From NCBI GenBank assembly GCA_965278995.1, contig OZ257136.1, forward strand, positions 682,001 to 746,000: a stretch of DNA of 64,000 nucleotides, given 5' to 3'. This DNA comes from JADJYF01 sp965278995. GTDB lineage: Bacteria; Pseudomonadota; Gammaproteobacteria; Ga0077536. How positions within the stretch are numbered: the first letter of the stretch is position 1; every line of letters starts with the position of its first letter. This document shows, one piece after another, positions 34,234-43,636 of this stretch. The notes below the pieces were generated by a model, which was not told the DNA's origin, made no database searches, and was given only the letters and a program-made list of their open reading frames with translations. The translations under genes and the position numbers were made by a program.

Positions 34234-34980
34234 GAATTCGAGTCTGCGCCAATAATTCGGCTCGGAGGTTGGTCGACGATGTCGCACCGACTCACTCACA
34301 GCATGAGGTGGCCTGCCACCGGCGGCGACGAGGTTCGCCCAGGCTGGGCCGACATTTCGCCCGAAGCGATCGACTTGGCCATTGACACGCTCACCGGCGG
34401 CGCCGGGCGGTTAGTGGCCGACACACTGGGCGCGCGCTGGAAGGCCGGCAAGGGCGAGAACGTCGAAACGTATGAGGTGCCGCTATTGCGCAAGGTCTAC
34501 GGCAAGCCTGGCATGGGATAGTCCAGCCAGGACTACTACCAGGCGCACGACGCCGTTGCGCTCTCCGCGGCGCAGATCAAGCACTACGCCGGCGATAGCG
34601 CCAAGCTGACTGAGATTCGACGCGAGCACGCGGTCGACGTCCGCATGCTAGGACAGATGAAGCTCGCCGAAAAGCAGTTGTCCACACTCCGGAAACAGCG
34701 CAAGCGGGCGACCGATCTGGCGCAACGCCGGGCCATCGAGGCGCAGATGAAGTTGGTGATGGAGCCCATGACTGCGCTCAAGTACAAGGAGTTCGTGGCT
34801 GTATCATCGCGTGTAAACCTGACGGTCCTGGCCGAATTGATTAACGGCACAGCCGACTATGTTGGCGGGCACCGAATCAACGGCGCTGACCAGCTGTTCG
34901 GTCGCCTCAAAGCGCTGGTCGATGATATACGCGCAGCAGGCGTCGAGCAGAGGCCTCGGTTGCGGCTCGTGCGCGAGTAA
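34234..34980 (+). pseudogene. Remnant of a phage large polyvalent protein (LPD38-like C-terminus), in-frame TAG
   Basis: One frame runs from 34234 to 34980 and is broken only by TAG at 34519-34521. Before it, SPEAIDLAIDTLTGGAGRLVAD and YEVPLLRKVYGKPG resemble the LPD38 domain at the end of large phage-like polyvalent proteins; after it, SQDYYQAHDAVALSAAQI and a helical KLAEKQLSTLRKQRKRATDL follow in the same frame. CAG to TAG would explain the stop. The upstream 1000 or more residues are missing. It is a decayed prophage fragment next to the ICE end. The family call is moderate. Confidence 0.5.
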
Positions 34981-35116
34981 TCCGCCAGGGCGCCGGCCGG
35001 TTCGACAGCCGGCGCCATCTCTCTCGAGGTAGACCCCTGGATCACTCGACGCGCAGGTGTTCTACTTTGCGCGCTTGCTGCCTCGCATCAAATCTGCACG
35101 CCAGCTAGGAGGCCCC

Positions 35117-35335
35117 ATGCCGCTACGCACGGTTATTCAGAGCATCGAGAAAGCCACGACCACGCTATCCACCGACGACGGTCGCATCCTTACGCGCCTG
35201 CTGCTTGAGGCTGTGATGCTCATCGGCACGGAGCTTGAGAAAAATAAACAGGCACACCACGACCTCGTTGCCAAACTGGAGGCGGCCGAGCGAGGCCTCC
35301 CAGATGATATTCCAGGGTCGCTGCCGCCGAGCTAA
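35117..35335 (+). CDS. Small hypothetical protein
   Basis: The product is 72 residues starting at ATG 35117, with a perfect AGGAGG 4 bases upstream. It is helical and charged (RTVIQSIEKATTTLS, LLEAVMLIGTELEKNKQ, AKLEAAERGLPDD). I do not recognise it. The strong ribosome site argues for a real gene, possibly from the same phage remnant. Nothing else is evident between 35336 and 35489. Confidence 0.45.
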   Translation: MPLRTVIQSIEKATTTLSTDDGRILTRLLLEAVMLIGTELEKNKQAHHDLVAKLEAAERGLPDDIPGSLPPS

Positions 35336-35489
35336 CACTCAACGACGAGTAAATTACGTGCGTCCTCGCTCGAGGCCGGGTAGATATTACTGTTTCCGCA
35401 GAAGCAGTTATTCCCTCGCGGGCCGCGGCAGACGTATGCTCGTCGGGCTGCCACAACGCCGATCATCGGCACGTTAAGCAAACCAATTA

Positions 35490-36236
35490 ATGCTCATCGA
35501 TTCGGATCAGTATGTCCAAATGGCAACCCTCGAACTTCGAGAGGCCCTCGACAAATATTCCATTGCGGTTCTGACCGCAGACAAGCGCGGGAACCCAGCG
35601 TTTATCGGTACCGGATTTTGCGTCAACGCATCAGGAAAGACGTACTTCATAACGGCGGCGCATGTGGCCGACTCTATCGTCGGCGGGATGTTTCTTGGAA
35701 AAAAGAACCTTTGCCCATTCGTCAGTAAAGGGTACCTCTCTCGCCGAGAGTCTGATCCCCTAGATTTAGCCGTCCTCCCTATAACCGACGAACAAATGGC
35801 GGAAGTCGGCGCTGAGGTGATACGCGAAGCAATGGTCGATAGATCCGGTGTTTATCGGGATGGATTTCATTCCGTAATGGGTTACCCGGCTTCGAAGAAC
35901 AAAGCAGGAAGCGCAATCTCTATCGCAGAGCGAAGCATCACCAGCGTCTGCTACGGGATAAATACTGACCGCATCGATGTAGATTATGTCGCATACAGAA
36001 AGGATCCGGAGCTTCATATCGCAGTCAAATACGACACCGCGATCAGCGCAGAGGGCCGAATACACCAGCCGCCCTCTTTGCGAGGTGTAAGCGGCAGCCC
36101 GTTGTGGGTCACTCAAGACAAATTTGAGTTAACCAAGGTCCTCCTCGGAGGGTTTCTCATTGAATATCACCGAAAAGGAAAAGTTGCATTCTGCACCAAA
36201 GCACAACACATGATCGGATTCATCCGTGCACGGTAG
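35490..36236 (+). CDS. Trypsin-like serine protease domain protein
   Basis: The product is 248 residues starting at ATG 35490. It shows a chymotrypsin-fold triad: His in YFITAAHVAD (about 57), Asp in SDPLDLAVLPI (about 92) and Ser in RGVSGSPLW (about 205). No signal peptide or PDZ domain is seen, so it is cytoplasmic. Base composition is more AT-rich than the neighbours, suggesting separate transfer. Followed 66 bases later by a DUF5677-like gene. Trypsin-like proteases of this kind often sit in defence loci, but no known system is recognised. Confidence 0.75.
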   Translation: MLIDSDQYVQMATLELREALDKYSIAVLTADKRGNPAFIGTGFCVNASGKTYFITAAHVADSIVGGMFLGKKNLCPFVSKGYLSRRESDPLDLAVLPITDEQMAEVGAEVIREAMVDRSGVYRDGFHSVMGYPASKNKAGSAISIAERSITSVCYGINTDRIDVDYVAYRKDPELHIAVKYDTAISAEGRIHQPPSLRGVSGSPLWVTQDKFELTKVLLGGFLIEYHRKGKVAFCTKAQHMIGFIRAR

Positions 36237-36302
36237 ACTTAACATACCGTTGCAGCGGTTGCCCCGGTATTCCATCGTCGCCCAAGGGCGGGTTCTATAA
36301 TT

Positions 36303-37202
36303 ATGAGCGAGCAGATGCCCATCCCTGAAGCGCCAAGATTTACAGTCGAACAGCTACCGACGTGCCGAAGTACTGGCGACTATATGCCCGTGTTATTCGA
36401 GTGGCATCAATTTGTCGGTAGTCTCTGCTTATTCTTCGCCTGTATTCGACGTGAATCCCCCGCGGTTCGCGACATTGAATCAGTGAATTACGCAATTCTT
36501 ATCGGGCTGTTAAACCGATGCGCTAGATTAATGCTGTCGAACGTTGCTTTGTCTCACGAAGGGCGATTCGGAGAAACCACCGCGCTTTTAGATAGATGCA
36601 TATTCGAGTCCTGCCTAAAAATCGAGTGGCTTTGCCAAGATGGAACTGATGAGGCCTTTCGACGTTACATCGCTGACGGATTGAATTCTGAGATCGAGCT
36701 AAAGGCGAGAATTGAGTTAAACATCAAGACTCGACAAGCTGGGAAAGCTCTAAAGATCGAAGAGCGCATGCTCAGCTCTATAGAGCGGCATATAAAGACT
36801 GCCAATCTAACTGAAGTCGACATTGCCGGGGCTAAACGGCTCCCAAGCATCGCGAGCATGATCGAATTACGCGGAGAGGACCGGCTTTCGTACATAGTGA
36901 ATCAGCGGATATGGTCTCACCATGTCCACGGAACATGGCCGAGCTTGCTGATGCACTATCTAGAGGTTCAACCAGACGGTTCATTTGAACTTCGAGACCA
37001 CGATTGCGAAACTCACGAATATCAATTTATATTCACTGCTCTCAATGTGCTCCGTGCAATGCGCGCTTTTACGCTGTTTATTGTCCCTGAGCAAAGCGAT
37101 CGGGAATCTTTAGAACAAACCTTAACTGAAACAGCGCAGGAGATAATGCGGATTAACGACGACCTCTTAGGAGACGACTTTGCATTCTCGGAGGGGACTT
37201 AA
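36303..37202 (+). CDS. DUF5677-like protein of unknown function
   Basis: The product is 299 residues. Its central part (ILIGLLNRCARLMLSNVAL, HEGRFGETTALLDRCIFESCL, KIEWLC) resembles DUF5677 proteins, helical domains scattered in genomic islands. A further segment IWSHHVHGTWPSLLMHYLEV holds a His pair. It has no signal peptide and a similar low GC to the protease gene before it. The two probably arrived together and may form one module. The function is unknown. Confidence 0.55.
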   Translation: MSEQMPIPEAPRFTVEQLPTCRSTGDYMPVLFEWHQFVGSLCLFFACIRRESPAVRDIESVNYAILIGLLNRCARLMLSNVALSHEGRFGETTALLDRCIFESCLKIEWLCQDGTDEAFRRYIADGLNSEIELKARIELNIKTRQAGKALKIEERMLSSIERHIKTANLTEVDIAGAKRLPSIASMIELRGEDRLSYIVNQRIWSHHVHGTWPSLLMHYLEVQPDGSFELRDHDCETHEYQFIFTALNVLRAMRAFTLFIVPEQSDRESLEQTLTETAQEIMRINDDLLGDDFAFSEGT

Positions 37203-37336
37203 CTATCCGATGGAGCTGAAGCATCCGCGCTCTGCCGTTCGGCTCACACAACCGCAATCAACGACTCGTCATCAGTCTTCGGCGTGTTGACGCGCGTCGA
37301 TACCGGGCGGTGCGCGAACCCTCCCAGAACGGCCGC

Positions 37337-37946
37337 TTACAGCACATCGGCTGCCGTGGCGCTGTCGGTCTTGGCTCGGTCCAGCCACGCATCGTAGGCG
37401 CTCTCCGGTAGCACTACAGGCATGCGGTCGTGAATTTCCTGCAGCTCCGGAGCGGCCTCGCGACTCAGAATCGTAAACGTCTCCAGCCAGTCGTTATCGG
37501 GCTGTTCCTTGTCTCGCCAGGACGCCCATAGGCCGGCGAAAAAGAACGGCACGATCTCGCCGCCTTCCCCGATGCGCTGGATGAACGTCGGGACCTTGAC
37601 TGCGGGCGTTACCTTCAATTCGTACCAGCCGTCCGCGGCGACCAGACAGCGCCGGTATTTCATGCTGTCCCGGAACGAGGGTTTCGTCGCTGCGGTCTCC
37701 GACCTGGCGTTGATGAGCTTGCAGCCGACCTTCACATCTTTCGACCCGTGCGGCACCAGACCCCATTTGAGCGGCACCAGCTCGCGCTGCCGTGTTTCTG
37801 GGTGTTCCCGGGCAATCAACCCTTGCTGCCTCGGCGCCAAGTTGTAGCGCGGGCGCAGGCCGGTAGGCGGCACGACACCGAGGCGCTCGGCCAGAACGTC
37901 AGCGGTGGTGTAGTTGGTGTCGACAGTTGGCATAGCGTCCGCACAT
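37337..37946 (-). pseudogene. SRAP/HMCES-family protein, frameshifted after codon 6
   Basis: On the minus strand ATG at 37946 reads MCGRYA, the exact SRAP start with catalytic Cys2, then runs to a stop after 15 codons. The rest of the protein lies in another frame from about 37923 (VDTNYTTADVLAERLG, RPRYNLAPRQ, INARSETAATKPSF, CLVAADGWYEL, ILSREA, IHDRMPVVL). Restoring one base within AACT near 37925-37928 would join them. Without Cys2 the product cannot crosslink abasic DNA. It may be a sequencing error, a pseudogene, or a rare programmed shift. Confidence 0.8.
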
Positions 37947-38157
37947 GGCGGGCAGTGTATCGCGGCTGCGCTGCCGCGAGCGCGGCGGTACGCACCGGAC
38001 CTGGTCAACACGTGGCCCCAGTGCGACAGGGGGGCGGGTGAATTCTCTGCAGCCGTTCTGCTGTAGACCGTCCCCGGCGTTTCACGTATTGGCCCGCGAA
38101 ATTAACTGGGGGGTTGGGTTACGAGGCGGCTACATGGTCAGCCCGGCGGCAAGCGAC

Positions 38158-38814
38158 TTAGGTCTTCTCGCGTGGGCGTTTATTGCCGCGCCTGCGCTGC
38201 AGCTTGGCTCTCTGAGTCGGCTGGGTGTCGTTCGGAACGCAGGCTCGGCTATTCTTGGTTCGTCCCGCTATCCACGATGAGCAAGCGACTACGACAAGGC
38301 CTGCCACAATACCAACGAGCAGCTGCTGGCCAACCTGCGACCACCAGCGTCGATTACTTTCCGATTGCTTCTGGCGGTGTTCGGTTCGTTGCTGTTCTTC
38401 GTACGCGCGCTGGCCTGCTCGTTGCTGGTCTTCGACATACTCAAAATACTTTGGTGTGAAGTGAAATTGCCGGTTTTCGAACCGAACGTTCCTGAATTGG
38501 CCGGAGCGAGCTGGAAGGTCGTGAACTACAATGTGCCCGGCCGCCTCCAGCGCTGTGAGTACGTCGACGAGGGCCCCGACTTCGTCCGCTGGCGTGATTA
38601 GCGAGCCGCGCGTCCTCGGAATAAACGGTAGGATCTGCCGCATTGACGCTGGCTCACCCCGCAACGCAGCTTTATGAAGCACCTCCCGAAACCGCTCTCG
38701 GACCTGCTGCATCTCGGGATTTTCAGGGAGCTGCGCTGACTGCCCCGATACGGTGAGCCCCGCGCTCAGCAATAGCGCAACAATTGCGACTCTTATCGAT
38801 CGAGTTAAGAGCAT
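38158..38814 (-). CDS. Exported or membrane hypothetical protein
   Basis: The product is 218 residues. An N-terminal signal (VAIVALLLSAGLTVSGQSA) is followed by EMQQVRERFREVLHKAALRGEP and TPADEVGALVDVLTALEAAGHI. A second membrane segment lies near 165-185 (LLVGIVAGLVVVACSSWIAG), with a basic Arg-rich tail. A Gln/Arg-rich coil precedes the second membrane segment. I do not recognise a family. It is isolated between the SRAP remnant and the integrase. Confidence 0.5.
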   Translation of the reverse strand: MLLTRSIRVAIVALLLSAGLTVSGQSAQLPENPEMQQVRERFREVLHKAALRGEPASMRQILPFIPRTRGSLITPADEVGALVDVLTALEAAGHIVVHDLPARSGQFRNVRFENRQFHFTPKYFEYVEDQQRAGQRAYEEQQRTEHRQKQSESNRRWWSQVGQQLLVGIVAGLVVVACSSWIAGRTKNSRACVPNDTQPTQRAKLQRRRGNKRPREKT

Positions 38815-39262
38815 GCCGGATACTTTAGTTCTGCCTTGAACCGTCGACGGTTCTGAAAGCCGCCAAACCCGCGATCACACTTTCATCACACCATCACACT
38901 TATTGTCGCCTCTGCCTAGACTGTACTCGTTGGTAAGTGGCTGTTATTCTTGCTGCGGGTGCTGCCGATTCTGCCTGTTGTGGGAACTGGCCGAACTGCA
39001 AAGCCGTGGACGCCGAGTTGCTCCCGATCGCATACAGTCATTCGCGCCTGACACCGGGAGAAAACGTTTACCCGAATTGGAGCGTGGTATTGTCGAGTTA
39101 ATCCTCAAATCGACTGTTGGCCGGACGAATATCGTTATTTACTCACGTGCGACGGCGCAGAAAGCGCGAGAGTTAAACGCGTCAGGCCATAGAAACGTTG
39201 ACGGGACTACTTGGCAGCGGACTCGAACAGTAACCGCGGAGTGGCCTAACAATTGGCATCAC
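38815..39262. other. Non-coding stretch next to the integrase gene
   Basis: No convincing gene is seen. A 45-residue plus-strand frame from a GTG near 38937 reads GNWPNCKAVDAELLPIAY and could be a small protein, but it has no ribosome site. A run of CATCACAC-type repeats lies near 38883-38900. Confidence 0.35.
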
Positions 39263-40264
39263 TCAGGCAAGCTTTTTCGCGAGTTCCTCTGCTTGTAAAT
39301 GGGTATATCGGCGGAGCATTCGCAGATCCTTATGTCCAGTAATGCTGGCGACTTCCATGATATTCAAACCGCGCTCGAAAAGACGAGTTGTAGCTTCGTG
39401 ACGCAGATCGTGAAAATGGAAGTCGTCGAGCTTGGCACGAACGGCTGCACGCGCAAACGCCTGTTTCGTGCCTTCGGCAGTAAGCCCGGAGAAAACGAAA
39501 TTTTGATTAGTGGACTGAAGCGACTTGAGCGTCGTAATGGCGATACTCGATAGGGGCACGGTTCGCGCCTGACCATTTTTCGAGTCTGGTAGGTGAGCAA
39601 TCCTTCGGTCTAAGTCGATCAAGCACCATTTTAGACTGAGTAGTTCACTTCTCCTCATTGCTGTTTCGATGGCGAGACGAACGAGGGGAAGTAGGTAAGG
39701 GTTCCGCGCTTTTGCGCAGGCATCCAAAAGGAGGGCTTCTTCGTCCAAGCCAATTGCGAGATCTGTTCGCAGGCGCCGTTCCCGGGCTTTCCCATTCGCA
39801 GGCATCTTGATGTCGCGGACGGGATTGAGGACGTAGATGCCCCATTCCTTTCGCGCGATCTCGAACGCGTGCGAAAGGACACCTAGATCGCGGCGTACCG
39901 TCGCAGATGCCACGACCTTAAGTCGCTCGTCGCGATATTGGGCAATGTCAACACTACGAATAGTGGAAAGAAACCGCGCAGCAAGTGCATTACGAGACAA
40001 CGCTTTAACTCGGGCAATCTCGGAGTCGGCCCCTTTTTTCGCTGGCGAAACCTCAGCGACGTACCGTTCGAGCAGTTCGCCCAGCGTCGTGGATTCAGCC
40101 TCGGCGCGCGAAACAAATTCGCCGCGCGCCATTTCCACTTCTGTTGCTTTCGCCCATCGTTCGGCTGCCGCGCGGGTTTTGAATGTCTTGGTCTGACTCG
40201 GATAGCCCAGCACGCGGATTTGAGCTTGCCAGCGCGAGGGTCCTCGTTTTCGAAAATTTGCCAT
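39263..40264 (-). CDS. int: Site-specific tyrosine integrase
   Basis: The product is 333 residues starting at ATG 40264 (GAGGAG 7 bases upstream); an upstream ATG at 40297 lacks a site. The N-terminal arm-binding part (MANFRKRGPSRWQAQIRVLGY) and core-binding domain precede the catalytic residues: Arg in AMRRSELLSLKW, HxxR in FHDLRHEATTRL, His/Arg in SITGHKDLRMLRRYTHL with Tyr. It lies about 100 bases from the 3' end of tRNA-Val and is read away from it, the usual layout for an island integrated in a tRNA gene. It may belong to the ICE or to a separate small island (34-40 kb). Confidence 0.92.
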   Translation of the reverse strand: MANFRKRGPSRWQAQIRVLGYPSQTKTFKTRAAAERWAKATEVEMARGEFVSRAEAESTTLGELLERYVAEVSPAKKGADSEIARVKALSRNALAARFLSTIRSVDIAQYRDERLKVVASATVRRDLGVLSHAFEIARKEWGIYVLNPVRDIKMPANGKARERRLRTDLAIGLDEEALLLDACAKARNPYLLPLVRLAIETAMRRSELLSLKWCLIDLDRRIAHLPDSKNGQARTVPLSSIAITTLKSLQSTNQNFVFSGLTAEGTKQAFARAAVRAKLDDFHFHDLRHEATTRLFERGLNIMEVASITGHKDLRMLRRYTHLQAEELAKKLA

Positions 40265-40364
40265 GCCGCACTCCTCATTCGAAAATGAGTGTGGCAACGC
40301 TGTGGCAGATGGTCAGTAAAGAACCCAGAAGTGCTTCTGAGTGATTCTAACTTACTGATTTCAT

Positions 40365-40390
40365 TGGTGGGCGATAGTGGGATCGAACCA
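40365..40390. other. Putative attachment site (3' end of tRNA-Val)
   Basis: The T-arm and acceptor end of tRNA-Val is where tyrosine integrases of this layout usually recombine. The second copy should mark the other end of the island; I did not find one in the window, consistent with the element running past the left edge. Confidence 0.4.
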
Positions 40391-40439
40391 CTGACCCCTG
40401 CCGTGTGAAGGCAGTGCTCTCCCGCTGAGCTAATCGCCC
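40365..40439 (-). tRNA. tRNA-Val (CAC anticodon), likely integration target
   Basis: The 75-base cloverleaf has acceptor GGGCGAT/ATCGCCC, D-arm GCTC...GAGC, anticodon stem CTGCC/GGCAG with loop TTCACAC (anticodon CAC) and T-arm AGTGG-TTCGATC-CCACT, with discriminator A and encoded CCA. It is intact. The neighbouring integrase on its 3' side suggests that the 3' half was rebuilt by the incoming element. Confidence 0.95.
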
Positions 40440-40676
40440 CCTGGATGGAGGGCGGCAATTCTAGGTCCGCGACTCCCTGCGGTCAAACCGCATGGGAACG
40501 GCGCGCGCGCAGTCCTGCCGCGGCACGCAAATTGCCTGCCTGCAATTTGGCCACTGGTACATTTCTGGTTAAACGAAGAGTCCCAGTGATCATCCACACC
40601 GCCGTGCGAATCAACCTTGCACCGCACCTCTGTGCTCAATGCACCTTTAAACGACAACGCCAACCGGACCGTAACG

Positions 40677-41741
40677 ATGGAACAATTCAAGTGCACCTGT
40701 CGGCCCGACCAGCCGTTGTTTTTCGAGAACACTCACTGCACTGCTTGCGGTACGTCAGTGGGTTACCGGCCGGATACCTGCACCGTCGAGCCCTTCGACA
40801 TCGATGAGCGGGGCGTCTGGCACCCGATCCGCGATAGGGATTCGGCGTGGCTGCCGTGCACCAACTATACCCAGTACAACGTATGTAATTGGATGGTACC
40901 TGCACAGGACGGAGGCGATACTTTCTGTCTCGCGTGCAGCCTGAATGAAACCATTCCGGATCTCAGTCTTCCTGAAAATCTCGGCTACTGGGCGCGGATG
41001 GAATCCGCAAAGCGCCACACGCTGCACACCTGCCTGGTTCTAGGCTTGCCCGTTTTTTCGAAAAACATCGATCCAGCAAAAGGGTTGTCGTTCCGTTTTT
41101 TAGCCGACCGGGATGCCAGTACCGAATTTTCTCAGCCGCTTGCCGGTCATCCCGCGGTGATGACCGGCCACGACGATGGCGTCATCACCATTAATCTCGC
41201 TGAAGCCGATGATATTGCGAGAACCCGCATCCGTGCGCGCCTCGGCGAGGCGTACCGCACATTGCTGGGCCATTTTCGCCATGAGATTGGCCATTATTAC
41301 TGGATGCTACTAATCGAGAATAATCCGAAACTGCTGAATATCTGTCGTGAATTAATGGGCGATGACACACAGGATTACGAGCAGGCCTGCGCACGACACT
41401 ACGAGCAAGGCCCGCCCGCGGACTGGGCGATTCACCACATCAGCGCTTACGCAAGCATGCATCCGTGGGAGGACTGGGCGGAGACCTGGGCCCACACGTT
41501 GCATATGATTGATTCACTCGACACCGCTCGGAACTATGGGCTGGCGGATCAAGCTCCGCGTGCTGCAGAAGCTTGCACCCAGTCGGCGGCTTCCCTGGTC
41601 GAGGCGTGGACTCCCTTGACCATCTCTCTCAATGCGCTGAATCGCAGCATGGGTCTGCCGGACGCATATCCATTTGTGTTGACCCCACAGACCGAAAGCA
41701 AGCTTGCCTTCGTGCACGAGATCATTTGCGCTACGCGATAA
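40677..41741 (+). CDS. Putative zinc-binding metallopeptidase
   Basis: The product is 354 residues starting at ATG 40677. The N-terminus has Cys pairs (CTCRPDQPLFFENTHCTACG, then CNWMV and FCLAC), a zinc-ribbon-like region. The middle holds HFRHEIGHYYWMLL, an HExxH-type HEIGH zinc motif (about 205-209), with a third ligand likely in HPWEDWAETWAHTLHM. This layout fits the putative zinc-binding metallopeptidase family with an N-terminal zinc ribbon. Cytoplasmic; the substrate is unknown. First chromosomal gene right of tRNA-Val. Confidence 0.8.
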   Translation: MEQFKCTCRPDQPLFFENTHCTACGTSVGYRPDTCTVEPFDIDERGVWHPIRDRDSAWLPCTNYTQYNVCNWMVPAQDGGDTFCLACSLNETIPDLSLPENLGYWARMESAKRHTLHTCLVLGLPVFSKNIDPAKGLSFRFLADRDASTEFSQPLAGHPAVMTGHDDGVITINLAEADDIARTRIRARLGEAYRTLLGHFRHEIGHYYWMLLIENNPKLLNICRELMGDDTQDYEQACARHYEQGPPADWAIHHISAYASMHPWEDWAETWAHTLHMIDSLDTARNYGLADQAPRAAEACTQSAASLVEAWTPLTISLNALNRSMGLPDAYPFVLTPQTESKLAFVHEIICATR

Positions 41742-41920
41742 GTGCCAGCTTGGCGGGAGGACGTCAATTAGCAGTTCTTATGGTGTAATCGTTACATCAG
41801 AATCGGCAAAACCAACACGCGTCAGTGGTAGGTTGAGGTGGACCGACCTCGGCGAACTATGAGAGAGCGCCGATGCTTTGCCTATAATGCGCGCCTTCCT
41901 GGTTGCAGTGGTTGCCCGTG

Positions 41921-43333
41921 ATGACCGTCGTTACTCGTTTTCCGCCCAGCCCTACCGGCTATCTGCACATCGGCAGCGCGCGCACAGCCCTTTATAGCTG
42001 GCTGTACGCCCGCCGGCATGGTGGGCGCATGGTCTTCCGGCTCGAGGATACCGACCGCGAGCGCTCGACCCAGGAAGCTGTCGACGTCATTCTCGAAGGG
42101 ATGGCCTGGCTGGGGCTGGATTGGGACGACGGCCCGTATTACCAGACGCAACGCTACGACCGTTATCGTGAAGTCATCGCGCAGATGGTCACCGCCGGCA
42201 CCGCCTATCGCTGCTACTGCAGCCGCGAGCGGTTGGACAAGCTCCGCGAGACCCAGACCGCAGCCAAAGCGAAGCCGCGTTACGACGGTCACTGCCGCGA
42301 CAATCCGCAGGCTGATAACGGCGGTTCCTACGTCGTGCGGCTGCGCACGCCGTTGACCGGCGCAGTTGTCGTCAAGGATGTCGTGCGCGGCGATGTCATC
42401 ATTCAGAACTCCGAGCTGGATGACCTCATCATCGCGCGCACGGACGGCACGCCGACCTACCAGCTCGCAGTCGTTGTCGACGACATCGACATGGGCGTAA
42501 CCCATGTCATCCGCGGCGACGATCATCTGAACAACACCCCCCGGCAGATCCATATCGTCGAGGCGCTGGGCGCACCGCTGCCGGTCTACGCGCACATTCC
42601 GATGATCAACGGTACAGACGGCAAGAAGCTTTCCAAGCGGCATGGCGCAGTCAGCGTGCTGCAATATCGGGATGACGGCATCCTGCCACAGGCGCTGCTG
42701 AACTACTTGGCCCGTCTCGGCTGGTCACACGGCGACCAGGAGATTTTCAGTCCGCAGGAATTGATCGATAAATTCGACATCGTCGACATCAACAAATCGG
42801 CGGCGACGTTCGACCTCGCCAAACTCCACTGGGTCAATCAACAATATATCCAGACGTTGCCTCTGCCCGAACTCGCCGGACACGCCCGGCCGCACTTCGC
42901 CGCCGCGGCGCTCGACACGACCGATGAGGCGCTGTTTCTGGCCGTCGTCGAGGCGCAACGCACGCGCGCGAATACGCTGCTCGAAATGGCCGAGAAGAGC
43001 CGGCCTTTCCTGAGCGAATTCAGTACGTTTGACAGCGATGCCGCAACCAAGCATCTGACTGCGGCCGTGGCTGTCCCATTGCACGATCTGCGTGACCGCC
43101 TGGCCGCTCTCGAAGACTGGCAACCGGCGGCTCTGCATGCGCTGGTCGAAGCCGTGGCGGGTGCGCATGAACTCAAACTGGGTAAACTCGCGCAGCCTTT
43201 GCGCGTGGCTGTTACCGGCAGCGCAGCGTCACCGTCGATCGACGTGACCCTGCAACTTATCGGCCGCGAACGCTGCATTTCGCGCCTCGATCGTGCACTG
43301 TCTTACATCGCCGATCGCACACACGCGGCTTGA
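41921..43333 (+). CDS. gltX: Glutamyl-tRNA synthetase
   Basis: The product is 470 residues starting at ATG 41921. Class I motifs are RFPPSPTGYLHIGSARTAL (HIGH-type) and DGKKLSKRHGA (KMSKS-type). VFRLEDTDRERSTQEA is diagnostic of GluRS. The anticodon-binding C-terminal domain is present. It charges tRNA-Glu, which is encoded 230 bases downstream along with tRNA-Ala. The length is standard for the bacterial discriminating enzyme. Confidence 0.97.
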   Translation: MTVVTRFPPSPTGYLHIGSARTALYSWLYARRHGGRMVFRLEDTDRERSTQEAVDVILEGMAWLGLDWDDGPYYQTQRYDRYREVIAQMVTAGTAYRCYCSRERLDKLRETQTAAKAKPRYDGHCRDNPQADNGGSYVVRLRTPLTGAVVVKDVVRGDVIIQNSELDDLIIARTDGTPTYQLAVVVDDIDMGVTHVIRGDDHLNNTPRQIHIVEALGAPLPVYAHIPMINGTDGKKLSKRHGAVSVLQYRDDGILPQALLNYLARLGWSHGDQEIFSPQELIDKFDIVDINKSAATFDLAKLHWVNQQYIQTLPLPELAGHARPHFAAAALDTTDEALFLAVVEAQRTRANTLLEMAEKSRPFLSEFSTFDSDAATKHLTAAVAVPLHDLRDRLAALEDWQPAALHALVEAVAGAHELKLGKLAQPLRVAVTGSAASPSIDVTLQLIGRERCISRLDRALSYIADRTHAA

Positions 43334-43478
43334 CACTGAGGCCACCCTCACATATTCTGCGCGACCTCTGATGGCCCTGTTAACGAGTTGAATTCGTGAG
43401 GGTTTGCCAGAGGGGTCATGGAGTTGACCTCACTCGCCGGAAGCGACCCGGAGCCCGCGGGCTCGGTCATCGCGCATC

Positions 43479-43554
<76 letters not shown>

Positions 43555-43560
43555 TCTCAA

Positions 43561-43636
43561 GTCCCCTTCGTCTAGAGGCCTAGGACACTGCCCTTTCACG
43601 GCGGCGACAGGGGTTCGAATCCCCTAGGGGACGCCA
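43561..43636 (+). tRNA. tRNA-Glu (TTC anticodon)
   Basis: The 76-base cloverleaf has acceptor GTCCCCT/AGGGGAC, anticodon loop CTTTCAC (TTC), T-loop TTCGAAT and encoded CCA. It starts 7 bases after tRNA-Ala, so both are probably cotranscribed. Confidence 0.97.

Noticed and set aside
34234..34980. Two separate small genes split at the TAG
   Set aside because: Both halves are in the same frame and the second half lacks a ribosome site, which fits one broken gene better.
1..40364. Second copy of the tRNA-Val 3' end as left attachment site
   Set aside because: Reading the region by eye I found no convincing match, so the far end is probably outside the window.
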